Assembly (NCBI GenBank): GCA_034696485.1
Contig: JAQIWT010001646.1
Span: 1 to 10,003 of the forward strand
Reading direction: 5' to 3'
DNA: 10,003 bases
Source of the DNA: Isohypsibius dastychi
Taxonomy: Eukaryota; Tardigrada; Eutardigrada; Parachela; Isohypsibiidae
Shown here: positions 1 through 8,044 of the stretch, piece after piece
Layout of the letters: every line of letters begins with the position of its first letter
Numbering within the stretch: position 1 is the first letter of the stretch
Notes under the pieces: generated by a model
What the model was told of the DNA's origin: nothing
Seen by the model: only the letters and a program-made list of their open reading frames with translations
The model's database searches: none
Program-made: the position numbers and the translations under genes

Positions 1-539
1 TTTGACGACAGCGCATCTGCTTTCTCTAGGAAGTCGCGATCAAAGTGCTCCCTTGCAGCAGCCTGAAACAAAGGGTTACAAATGAACCATCCAACTAAGT
101 TGGATCAGCATGACGAAGTATTCAAATTACCACCGCGTTGTTCATTTTGACGAGGTTATAAATGAGGTAGATGCACCATGCTACACATCCCAGAATCATA
201 ATGACAGTAAGTACGATCCAGGTGGTGACCATTCCTCGGCTTCCCTAAACGAGATCACATTTTGAATGAGCTGATATAATATATGTCGTGTGGGTCTACC
301 TTCATGACACCGATTAGCAAAGGAATTCCGGCAAGCACACTCAAGATGCATATGAGTAAATTCACCCCATAATTGTAACCCGAACCTCCGGTTCCCATGA
401 TGGCACCCAGAATGCCGAGACCACCAGCAATCTGTACATAATTTGTTGACCAAAGAGTATCTATAAAACACTTTGACTTGTGACTTACGATATCATATGC
501 GGCCACCGTCTTAACCTGACAAGATAATGAGCAGCCCAT
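1..539 (-). CDS. Four-membrane-segment family protein, copy A (3' part outside window)
   Basis: Exons read on the minus strand are 489-539, 300-431, 131-244 and 1-62 (continuing past the edge). Each has a GT donor and an AG acceptor, and all introns are phase 0 (57, 55 and 68 bases). Exon 1 encodes MGCSLSCQVKTVAAYDI. Exon 2 carries a glycine-rich start (IAGGLGILGAIMG) leading into a hydrophobic segment (VNLLICILSVLAG). Exon 3 begins GSRGMVTTW and contains a third hydrophobic segment ending WCIYLIYNLV. Exon 4 starts AAAREHFDRDF, a charged loop before the expected fourth segment. Exon sizes of 51, 132 and 114 bases match copy D, and exon 2 differs from D at only about 7 of 44 residues. This is an integral membrane protein by composition; its function is unknown. 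The start is chosen because the MGC opening is shared with D and E. The structure is well supported by paralogue comparison. Confidence 0.8.
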
Positions 540-1043
540 AATGGCGACAAATAAAAGAGCAAAATTTCACACAAATCAGCTCCTGACAAACCCGCTCGCA
601 CAAGCTGCAAACTGAACAAAGAAAAATTTCTATTGGGAGCTAGAGAGGAGCTGTTTGTGCCCAGAGACTGATCATCTGTCCCAGAGAGATCGGAAATGGG
701 CCAATCAGAGATCTTTTCCTTGTGTGTTCAAACGAGTGCCCCAGCCTGACCGATCAAATATTCTTGATTGGTAGGATGTTCAAACATGTCGATCCGCACT
801 CCGCAGTACCGGTACATATAAGTTTGGTTACTTTCAATGGTTAAAAAAAGGCAAAGTGGCTTCGCGGTACTTGCTTTCTTGTGTGGACCCAAATCTGAAA
901 CCTGGATAGGTTCAGAAATTTTAACCGCTTCACATTCAGTGGAACAGAAAGACTTAATTGACATCTGAAAATGTTCAACAGAGTAAAATGTTGTCTATAA
1001 AATACAAAAGGGTCAAAACAAGATGGTTGAAACAACATCGTGC
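540..1043. other. Intergenic region upstream of copy A
   Basis: This is the promoter side of copy A (minus strand) and the 3' side of the lectin gene. Positions 645-710 resemble the sequence upstream of copy D, including TGATCATC, GTCCCAGA and CCAATCAG. Minus-strand open frames at 728-964 and 841-1038 exist. They have no clear splice signals or recognisable motifs, so I do not call them genes. Confidence 0.5.
645..710 (-). promoter_or_regulatory. Upstream element of copy A with inverted CCAAT box, shared with copy D
   Basis: CCAATCAG lies at 701-708, about 160 bases upstream of the copy A start codon; on the gene strand it reads CTGATTGG, an inverted CCAAT (NF-Y type) box. TGATCATC and GTCCCAGA lie between it and the gene. 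The same words occur in the same order and at a similar distance upstream of copy D (8869-8939). Conservation between two duplicates could reflect selection or simply recent duplication. Confidence 0.45.
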
Positions 1044-1955
1044 TTATCGATATCGGGACTGATGAAGTTCGGGGATCGCTCGTTCTGCCTCTTCGGGCAG
1101 GAACCGATTGTCGATGTTGGGTGACCAGATAAGAGTTCTTGCTTTTGAATAAATAACAATATTGCCATTAAGTAGTATGTATAACTTGCCCTCGTCACTT
1201 TACGATGTGTTCAATTAGAACTTTTCTAGTAATCAGTGGAAAGGTAATCTCACCGCAGAATTCGATGACCATAATATTCCGTTTGTGTTGTTGTAAACCG
1301 CAAAACCCCCATTGAATTCTAGTCTGGCATATTGACCAACAGCAGGAAATACGCTCCAAATTCTAAAGTTCCCATCGACTTCGTAGACCACAAGGTCGCC
1401 ATCCTCTTGCATCCTTAGCTCAGAGGTTCTGTTCCTTGCGATGGTTGCGATCCTCTTGGAAGATTTTCACCTTTTCTAGCGAGAACAAGCTGATGGTTTT
1501 AGGCACGAATCATCCGACATAGACCCCCGCTCATCTGCATCAAAAGCGGAACATTTGGATGCCAGTCTGCTTCACCGTCACTTATGATAAGAGCGATGAA
1601 GTAATGGATAACAAGACAGAATTGTCGAAAGCTCCCGGGTTTACTCCCTGAAAACAAAACCGGATACCTTCTTACACAGATTCTTGAAACTACTTAGCAC
1701 GAAGTCGTTAATTCCACATTCCGTACAACTGGATAGTAAACTGCAGAAATCTTTGCGTTCCGAATATTTGCAATAAAGTTTGTGAGGCATTTCGCTAGTG
1801 TTCTTGGGACCAACATTTCGATGTTCATGTGGGTTGGATATGACGCACGACGATGTTCGTCCAAATGGCATGTCCAGTGGCATTATATAATGCGAGCGTT
1901 CCAGCTTTATCCAACGCGCGCACCGCTCCGCTCCCATTTGTCCCACTGGACCAGG
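1044..1955 (-). CDS. Bulb-type (B_lectin/GNA-like) mannose-binding lectin, 5' end unresolved
   Basis: Likely minus-strand exons are 1849-1955, 1668-1802, 1254-1454 and 1044-1190 (stop 1044-1046). The first encodes WSSGTNGSGAVRALDKAG, then TLALY and AIWTN, a typical bulb-lectin repeat. The second is cysteine-rich (FCSLLSSCTECGIND). The third holds MQEDGDLVVY, close to the sugar-binding consensus QxDxNxVxY, and a degenerate second copy LEFNGGFAVY before GILWSSNS. The fourth holds LLNGNIVIY before LIWSPN, then a tail ending QSRYR. The last three repeats together form one three-unit domain. The family binds mannose-type glycans and is usually secreted, but no signal peptide was found because the 5' exons are uncertain. 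The acceptor at 1956 (TGTTTCCCAG) is strong; those at 1803, 1455 and 1191 are weaker. It could be two adjacent genes or a decaying copy. Confidence 0.55.
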
Positions 1956-2525
1956 CTGGGAAACAGATGGTTCGGTAAAATAGAACTTTCGGGCTGGATA
2001 ACCAGCTCCATGACTTTTTTCGGTGAAATCAGGTTACTTTCTATCGCCAGTGGAAAACCAGGTATCAATGACGAATGGTCCAGCTGGTCCTTAGTCTTTT
2101 ACCGGATCCCATGTGCCCAAGCCACGGGTAAGACACATGCATCTTCAATTTACCCAAAACATGTTTGCCAAGCATGGTTGAGGTCAAGCCAAGTGCTACC
2201 GTCGGTGTCACAACCTCCGATGTAAGGAACGAAACCTACATGAGTTCAAATCTTTTGCAGAATGTCGTTGAATCGCGGTTGGGCAGTTGAAATCAAACCA
2301 TGACACATTGGATTCATTACACTGTGTGTCTGTCTAGCCAGTATACCAACTGGTATTTCGCGTACGTACTTGCGCCCTTCGCTTGACTCAAATTTATATT
2401 CAGAGTAGGTGGTCGCGTTGGTCGACCCGCGATTTGCTTATAGACGTATCGTGAATTCAAGCTAGGCTTCGGGTCAGTGTGTGAATTGTGAGCGGTTCAG
2501 ATGTTGTCTTGCTTGTTCTACCGTT
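1956..2525. other. Unresolved stretch upstream of lectin exons
   Basis: The lectin exon at 1955 begins in a split codon, so at least one 5' exon should lie here or beyond. A minus-strand frame without stops begins after an AG near 2233 and ends at a GTAAAA donor near 2102 with the right phase. Its residues show no lectin motif, so I do not assign it. A TATAAAT-like word on the minus strand near 2393 could be a core promoter. The 147-codon plus-strand open frame at 1782-2225 lies largely antisense to the lectin exons. Confidence 0.3.
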
Positions 2526-2614
2526 CTCCCAGAAATTCTCTGGCAAACCAAGCCCCGCGTCCCATAGGTTTAACATGAAAGGCGGGCCTCAGTTTTCCAG
2601 AGAATTTCTGGGAG
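2526..2614. repeat. 89-base inverted repeat / hairpin with 18-bp perfect stem
   Basis: CTCCCAGAAATTCTCTGG at 2526-2543 is followed by its exact reverse complement at 2597-2614. The pairing continues inward imperfectly, with AAAC and CCCGC blocks on both arms, giving a stem of roughly 33 bases with a few mismatches and a loop of about 23. The size and imperfect stem resemble an animal pre-miRNA, but a very small fold-back element is equally possible. No target-site duplication is evident in the flanks. Confidence 0.6.
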
Positions 2615-2728
2615 CACTGTAGTGGGCAAAGGTACAGTTGCATGTTTTACATATCATTGAACAGAGAACTCTCTACCCCTGCAGTAAAATTCATCGACTA
2701 AATTTCTCTGAAGACTCACAACCTCACC

Positions 2729-3084
2729 ATGCGAGCGCCCAGTAGCAAGAAAAGTTCAGATATTAACGTCTGTAGCCGGCCAGAAAGATGCCGCCCTGAT
2801 GCAACGAATCACGTTTTCCGCCGGTCGAGAACCATGATCCGGCGAGCAAAATGAGTCCATGATTTTCGTTATCCATACACCCGAATTCACGGCATATCCT
2901 TTTTGGGATCCCGGTGCAATCACTTGAGAAGACAATGCCAAGAATAGCGCTGACCTTGAAACGGATATTGCCAGAACTAGTCAGGTTGGAAAATATTTAA
3001 TATACGGCGAAAATATTTTGCAACACTCACGATCCAGAAAATGGCAATATGCGATCCCTGCAAACGAAACGAGCAACAACCCAT
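2729..3084 (-). pseudogene. Remnant of four-membrane-segment family gene, copy E
   Basis: Exon 1 (3031-3084) encodes MGCCSFRLQGSHIAIFWI and ends at a GTGAGT donor, like the other copies. After a 76-base intron and an AG at 2955-2956, exon 2 opens with VSAILGIVFSS, aligned with the starts of exon 2 in C and B. The frame then drifts into sequence unlike the family and stops near 2760. A hydrophobic stretch ending LLLGARM before a GTGAGG donor (2721-2728) looks like the end of exon 2 in a different frame. The 226-base span is not a multiple of three, so at least one frameshift separates the halves. No exon 3 with the WCIY-type segment was found further downstream. I read it as a decayed copy; a short 81-residue product from exons 1 and 2 is the alternative. 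Confidence 0.6.
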
Positions 3085-3172
3085 TCCTGTCGGGAAGATA
3101 TGAAGTTTGGCACAAAGACGGAATACTTTGCTGCAGTGTGAACGCTTTGTGTTTTGTGCTTGGGTGTTTTGG

Positions 3173-3340
3173 TCGGCCACTCGCTTCGGCCTATTCGCTT
3201 CGGCCTATATGAGTTGTGAGTTTGAGAAATGTGAGCAGTTGGATGTAAAAGCTGACGACAGCTCAGCCAACAGTCGCAGACTCAACTGATTGATTCACTC
3301 ACGAACTTGACACTAAGTAGCTTTTTACAAACTTGTGATT
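3173..3340. repeat. Dispersed repeat, copy 1 (5' flank of copy E)
   Basis: Shared words occur in the same order here and at 7739-7885: GTCGGCCACT, CAGCTCAGCCA with CAGTC, AACTGAT, and TAGCTTTTTACAA. Overall identity is moderate with gaps. Here it ends about 90 bases upstream of the copy E start codon, so it may be an ancestral promoter segment that was duplicated with the gene. Confidence 0.5.
3181..3208. repeat. Perfect 14-base tandem duplication
   Basis: TCGCTTCGGCCTAT occurs twice back to back (3181-3194 and 3195-3208), within the 5' flank of copy E. Such short duplications arise from replication slippage or gap repair. No function is evident. Confidence 0.8.
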
Positions 3341-3364
3341 ACTGTACTGTCTCGATGCTAACGG

Positions 3365-3483
3365 ACACTTTTTGGACCGTGGTGGTAATTCACCACTGGG
3401 GCAACCAGCCACCGTATGGTGGTACCCTCACTTAGTAAGGTAAAATGGTCGGGGGTAAATTACCACCAGGGTTTCAAAAGTGT
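3365..3483. mobile_element. Small inverted-repeat (MITE-like) element
   Basis: The left end (ACACTTTTTGG, then TGGTGGTAATTCACC) pairs imperfectly with the reverse complement of the right end (ACACTTTTGAAACC, then TGGTGGTAATTTACC). The arms are about 33 bases and about 80% identical. The middle contains a second small hairpin, CCACC-GTAT-GGTGG, at 3409-3422. No clear target-site duplication was found, so the class is unassigned. Confidence 0.45.
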
Positions 3484-3760
3484 TGAAACGTTGAATGATC
3501 AAATCCTATATGCTAAGAGAGTGAACAATCCACATTCTAATCAGCCGGCCATCGAGTAGAAAACTAAATTCCCATGAAACAACAACTTATAAAAAATACG
3601 AATCGTTGAAATAATCGTTTGATCTTAAAATATTTCATATTTTTTGAGATTGGAATCAGGTTTGAAAGAGCAATATGTCCAGTTTTTCGAACCAGCTCTC
3701 GTGGTTGGGCAGTCCGATGAATTTGCCGGGTCGATGGCCTTCGTTGACCATTACGAAGCT

Positions 3761-5169
3761 TTACGGTTCTCTCCGCGGAGCAATCACATAGCGCATTGCT
3801 TTGGGATCGAGAGCGTAATAATTTGTACTCCCAGACTGACTGCGGCCTTCTTCCTCAAGCATGATACGAAAGTTGTCCACATGACCGTAAAGGCAATACC
3901 CCTGCCAGAAACAAGAACATGTCAATTGGGCACTCACTTTGCATACCTCCTGCCAGAAATCCGCAATCACGTTGGTTTCGCTGAACCGGTCCTCATTCAG
4001 TTACACTGTAGAAGGCGTCTCATGCGAACCCCATGCCCCCGAACTGGCCACAACCTTGATTCAGTCGTTTAAGACCCGGTTCAAGCATTTAGACGGTTTT
4101 CTTTTTCTTGGTTTGCTCCCAAGGCTATGGGTACCCATAATTGCGTGTGCTTCTATAATCGGGGGCAGCCTTACCCACACAACGATGTTGATCGCATAAG
4201 CTGCCACAACACAAGAACCAATTATCACATGAGCTTCGTCCTGGAACAAAACGGGCACGAAAGTTATAAGTTTGATCAGTTTTCCGTGTAAACGTTTGAC
4301 CTACCATCTCATCTTTTGTAGCGACAAGGTCATAGATGAGGTAGATCCACCAACCGAACATCATCATCATAAGGAGCAATATCGTTGCGCTCCACGCTTT
4401 CACGCAACATGGACTCTTCTACAAACCGAATACACTCAGGCTCCTTACAAACCATGCATGAACAAAATCTTTTTACCGCCCACGCGCCAATAAAGGGGCT
4501 GAAACCTGCCAGTAAACTTGAAATCCATATAGTAAGATCCAAAGCATGTCCATGGTCTCGGAGTCCAGTAACGTGTATAATGTAAACCATTCCTATCCTC
4601 CATTCCACGAAGTTTAGACTTGCGAATTTTTGAGTTTAAAAATTGAGTTTTTAGTCTTAAATCTCCAAACTTTTTGAGAATTTTCGTTTACAAAAGTGAC
4701 GGGAACTGGCATTGTTGATTGACATCCATCAGCTTCCGGTGCTCCTGTTTTACCCTACTCCCATTGTTCCCGGTGACGTCACGACCATTGATTGGTTTGA
4801 ACGCAATGGAGCTGATCGCCTGTGTAACTCAAACAATCAAAGATTTTGACGTCACCGGAAACAATGGGAGTGGGGTAAAACAGGAGCACCGGAATCTGAT
4901 GGATGTCAATCAACAATGCCAGTTCCTGTCACTTTTGTAAACAAAAATTCACAAAAAGTTTGGAGTTTCAAAACCAAAAACTCAATTTTTAAGCTCAAAA
5001 ATTCGCAAGTCTAAACTTCGTGGAATGGAGGATAGTATGCCAGTAGTCTACAACCAAGCTGATTTTAGTTTGGATATCGGACAGGTTTACTAACGTGAAT
5101 ACTACTCACGATGCTGTAAATTGCAACAGTGAAAGCCTTGCATCGTAGTGAGCCACCGGGGCAAGTCAT
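3761..5169 (-). pseudogene. Four-membrane-segment family gene, copy B, interrupted by a MITE in exon 2
   Basis: Exon 1 (5110-5169) encodes MTCPGGSLRCKAFTVAIYSI. Exon 2 is split: 5035-5047 (TTGI and part of L) and 4477-4595, with a 437-base element between. Without the element and one TA copy, exon 2 is exactly 44 codons, as in A and D. Exon 3 (4305-4418) is 114 bases and ends WWIYLIYDLVATKDEM. Exon 4 (4175-4240) begins DEAHVIIG. Exon 5 (3761-3901) starts GYCLYGHVDN and ends in a polar tail with SQSGS and NYYAL, the latter a possible YxxPhi sorting motif. Introns are 62, 58, 64 and 273 bases, all phase 0. Reading into the element gives a stop at 4982-4984, leaving about 41 residues. All other exons look intact, so the insertion may be recent, polymorphic, or partly bypassed by splicing. 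Before insertion the protein would have had about 170 residues. Confidence 0.78.
4596..5032. mobile_element. 437-bp fold-back MITE with long terminal inverted repeats, TA flanks
   Basis: The two arms, 4596-4782 and 4846-5032 (187 bases each), are inverted copies differing at about 11 positions. Weaker pairing continues inward, so nearly the whole element folds on itself around a loop of 60 bases or less. The ends are TCCTCCATTCC and GGAATGGAGGA, flanked on both sides by TA (4594-4595 and 5033-5034), which fits a Tc1/mariner-type target duplication. There is no transposase frame, so it is non-autonomous. Each arm carries TGACGTCA near its inner end. It sits inside coding exon 2 of copy B. Confidence 0.85.
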
Positions 5170-5741
5170 ATTTGAACGTGAATTCTGAGCAATGAGATTA
5201 CCGAAAAGATGGCAATCGCGAATGCAAACTCGCAATGAAAGATCTTGTGTCTCCACGTCTCATACTGTCCCAAAAATAGTGTTGTTGGTGTTTTTGGTGT
5301 CGGCTGTCTGTTCTTTTGCAGTCTTCTATTTAGCTAACGCAATAAATCAATACGCTTCTCTCGCGAGACACAAATGTATGTTTAATCTATGTTAAATCTA
5401 TGTTAAATCTATGTTAAATCTATGTACGTTTTATCCATTGGTTGTTAGTCAGGCAAACTGACGTCAGGGACGAATGCGGCTCAGTGAAGTCGTACGTAAA
5501 GTGTCGATCCGCAGAACCACGAATACATGAACAGGTCTCATTACGTGCCATCTGAGAAAAAACATACAGACCTCAAAAAGTGCGACCAATGGGCTAGATG
5601 AGTGAATACAACAAAAACTCAATCCACCCACGAAGGAAAGAGAATATAAAACAACCGAGCGAGCACAACTACGAGTTCTTTAGTTAGTAGTAATTATCTG
5701 CTCGAAATACACCCAATCCACATGGTTGGTAAATTGTTTCT
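5170..5741. other. Intergenic region between copies B and C
   Basis: It holds the 5' flank of B and the 3' flank of C. Visible features are an 11-base tandem repeat (5381-5424), a CTGACGTCAG palindrome (5458-5467) and a plus-strand TATAAAA (5645-5651). The plus-strand TATA box is followed by a 39-codon frame (5722-5841) opening MVGKLFLYASCV, but that frame is antisense to exon 5 of C, so I give it little weight. Confidence 0.4.
5381..5424. repeat. 11-base tandem repeat, four copies
   Basis: The unit TTAAATCTATG is present in three perfect copies (5392-5402, 5403-5413, 5414-5424), preceded by one copy with a single change (5381-5391). It is a short minisatellite and a likely length-polymorphic marker. 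Confidence 0.9.
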
Positions 5742-6741
5742 TTATGCATCCTGTGTAACCGCAGTGAATCCTCTTTTATCAGAAAAGCCAGACTGGTTGG
5801 TGCTTTTTTCTGCGAGAAATCGTCGATACCTCAGCACGTAGACCATATAGATCGCCTGGAAATGAAACGCAGGTTATCCAGTTATGAACTTAGAACACCA
5901 GTTATTAGGATGTCTCGAAAAACTAATAACAGTTATGATGAATTTCGAAAATGAGTCTTCGACTTCGTTACGGTTTCCAGTCAAGAAAACAGTGGGATAT
6001 TTGGCGAGACAAAAACTCGCACACAACAGAGCAATTTATCGATCTGTTGTTGCGGACATAACACATTAAGTGGCTGTCCTGGAGATGAGTTGATGGAGCA
6101 ACTGAGCTGCGAACCGTGAAAAATTTCCGAACTTCTTACCGAAAGAATAATGTCGATCACATAGCCACCGATTGTCATCATCGTCAGTTTGGATGTCAGG
6201 TCGATTCTGTCGCGAGATTCTTCGTCCAAAAGATCGCCTGCAGCCGACTGAAACACAGAATATATTACGTCAGTTGTTAGTTTGATTGATCCTGGGATGT
6301 ATTTCATACCACGGAATTTTTTATCTGAACAAGGTGTACGATGAGGTAGATACACCAGGCCACACAGAGAACAACCTGGATAACCGTCAAGACAATCCAG
6401 CTGGTGACCATAAGAATGTTTTCCTGAAACAAAATTTTCTGCATTTTTTGAGTGCTGGTTGATTATTATTTTTGAAATAATTCCTTACTTTCCAAATGCC
6501 AATGCCCAGCACAACTCCGGATATAATGAGCAGGATGCATACAGTGAGATTGATGGCATGGTTCCAGGTATGACCGTCTTCGTCTCCTGTTTTGAACGCA
6601 GCATACGCAGTGCCTAGCACGCCGAATACCTGTACAGTAGATGCACTGGATCGAAACGCAGGGACCGGAAATTAACAACGGAAGACTTACGATGCTAAAA
6701 CCAGCCACAAATTTGGCGGTCAGGATTAGCTTGCTGCTCAT
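5742..6741 (-). CDS. Four-membrane-segment family protein, copy C (intact, 175 residues)
   Basis: Five minus-strand exons: 6691-6741, 6489-6629, 6310-6423, 6140-6247 and 5742-5855 (stop 5742-5744). All introns are phase 0 with clean GT-AG ends (61, 65, 62 and 284 bases). The protein starts MSSKLILTAKFVAGFSI. Predicted membrane segments are at about residues 9-28, 43-63 (LTVCILLIISGVVLGIGIW), 68-97 (ending VAWCIYLIVHLV) and 121-146 (MMTIGGYVIDIILS continuing into IYMVYVL). Loops after segments 1 and 3 are acidic (GDEDGHTW; DLLDEESRDRID). The link between segments 2 and 3 is very short, so both ends probably face the cytoplasm. The tail is polar and shares QSG with copy B. This is the only complete, uninterrupted member in the window. 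The four-segment plan recalls LAPTM4 or insect DUF4728 proteins, but I cannot confirm either. Function unknown. Confidence 0.85.
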
Positions 6742-7334
6742 TTATGCGAGTTCAGGCGGGAAAAGCTAGCGTAAACCGTAAACACTGACTGACTCAAAAC
6801 GCTGGGCTTGAAACCACACTCGTATTCAGTACCTCGATGTACGATGTTTATGAACGAAAACGACAGCAGTGGGTTGGTATGGTGTCTTAGTCCTTTCCCA
6901 GAGCGACTCCGTGGCAGCACACAAACCCGTTATTGACGCACACAACGCGACTACTATAATATCTCTCGCTAGATTGACGCGTGCCTCAGTTGAGTGTCCC
7001 ATCAACTGCCTTAGCGCAGATACAGTACATCCGAACTTGTCTCGTCACCGTCTGCCAAGCTTGGGCTCGCAACCTAAGTGATAAGTAACGACACATGGAG
7101 AGATTAGAATTTATTCTCATAAAAAGTCACGGAAGCTGTTTCGAGCTATGGTGCTTGCTTTGAAAAACTTGACGCTTTATTGTGAGAGTCTCCTAGGTAA
7201 TATTCCCGCGCCACCGGATTTGACTTTAGTCTGTCAAAAAGGTTCGGAATCGCGCTTCTAGTGTACATTTGGTAATGCAAAAGCCGTTTACAAAGGCCAA
7301 ACAAGAACAAGTAGCTGCATAAAAAGTGGCAAGT

Positions 7335-7598
7335 TCATGCAGATTTGTGACCTTTCATAACACATTCGTTCGGATGTGAAAAAAGCGGTGAGATTGAAGT
7401 CTGCCCGGTGTGGTTGGAATTCGCTGGTTTCAGCTGTTCGGCATTTTTGTCTCGTGGATTGTATGGAGGTCTCTCCCGCGACCGTTCAGCCGGTTCAGGG
7501 CGGATCAAACGGGGTTTCCTCTGCTGGATGCCATTCCCCAGCGAGTTGTCTGTATAACTGGTTTCGGGGTTTGTGCCTGATTTGAAGCATGGGCGACA
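7335..7598 (-). other. Possible exon: 87-residue polar, disordered-looking open frame
   Basis: Between stops the minus strand is open for 87 codons, with no early ATG. The residues are rich in Pro, Arg, Asn and Ser (for example PETSYTDNSLGNG and RPEPAERSRERPPYNPRD), like a cytoplasmic tail or linker. The GC content is higher than that of the flanks. A candidate acceptor (CTTCAAATCAG) lies near 7577, but it would give phase 1, unlike the phase 0 of the four-segment family. A stretch this long can arise by chance in GC-richer DNA. No family is recognised. Confidence 0.25.
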
Positions 7599-7682
7599 TC
7601 AGTAAATGTGTCAGTCATCACCGCTGGAACTGCAGTTGGATCCAAGACCAGAACGTTGCTTCTGAACCACCAAGTTGGTAAA

Positions 7683-7695
7683 CCCCCCCCCCCCC
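7683..7695. repeat. C13 homopolymer run
   Basis: Thirteen consecutive C, followed by TGTAGTGGGT. A G13 run at 8323-8335 has, on the opposite strand, the same order: a C run and then AGTGGGT. The pair could be the ends of an inverted structure of about 650 bases. Homopolymers this long are also prone to sequencing error. Confidence 0.85.
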
Positions 7696-7738
7696 TGTAG
7701 TGGGTCTTTCTACTGTTAAATATTTTGGTTTGATGGTA

Positions 7739-7885
7739 TAGTCGGCCACTATCTCAGCCTGCATACGGTATATGTGTATGAAAAAAATGCAAGACGTCAG
7801 CTCAGCCAGCAGTCACTGACACACACAAACTGATCGATATACCGGTGCCCATGAACTAGAAGCTGAATAGCTTTTTACAATGATG
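7739..7885. repeat. Dispersed repeat, copy 2
   Basis: This matches 3173-3340 in order and spacing (GTCGGCCACT; CAGCTCAGCCA; AACTGAT; TAGCTTTTTACAA). At 3173-3340 the segment precedes copy E; here no start exon of the family follows on the minus strand, so it may mark the position of a lost paralogue. Confidence 0.5.
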
Positions 7886-8044
7886 TGCTATTAGGTCAGG
7901 AATTAATGCTATTAAGTCACTCCAACCAACGTGGAATATACTATGGAATAAAAAAAACCAGTAGAGACTGGAAATGGCCTCTTATCCCGTCATTTCTGGT
8001 ACTCCCGGTTGTTTTTCGCGCGGTAATTGCAAGCACATCCGGTT

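Larger units (their letters stand above)
3085..3760. other. Intergenic region between copies E and B
   Basis: It contains the upstream region of E (with a 14-base tandem duplication and a segment shared with 7739-7885), the inverted-repeat element at 3365-3483, and the AT-rich 3' flank of B. No convincing coding exon was seen. Confidence 0.5.

Noticed and set aside
728-1038. Overlapping minus-strand open frames downstream of the lectin stop
   Set aside because: They have no acceptor or motif that fits and neither frame resembles the lectin or the membrane family; they are best left as intergenic.
1782-2225. 147-codon plus-strand open frame
   Set aside because: It begins with ATG but is antisense to the lectin exons at 1849-1955 and reads as low-plausibility protein; the minus-strand lectin motifs explain the openness better.
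3644-4072. 142-codon plus-strand open frame
   Set aside because: It overlaps exon 5 of copy B on the opposite strand, which has paralogue support and splice sites; this frame is its shadow.
4719-4940. 73-codon plus-strand frame inside the MITE (possible transposase)
   Set aside because: It spans the inverted arms and loop, lacks any transposase motif, and arises from the palindromic sequence.
5381-5424. CRISPR-like array
   Set aside because: The repeats are 11 bases, directly adjacent with no spacers, in a eukaryotic context; this is a minisatellite.
5722-5841. 39-codon plus-strand frame downstream of a TATAAAA box
   Set aside because: It is antisense to exon 5 of copy C, and the TATA match alone is weak evidence in AT-rich DNA.
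5884-6069. 61-codon plus-strand open frame
   Set aside because: It lies within intron 4 of copy C, with no motif or splice context of its own.
5981-6355. 124-codon minus-strand open frame
   Set aside because: It runs through two introns of copy C; only the part at 6140-6247 is a true exon (exon 4), as shown by GT-AG ends and by comparison with B.
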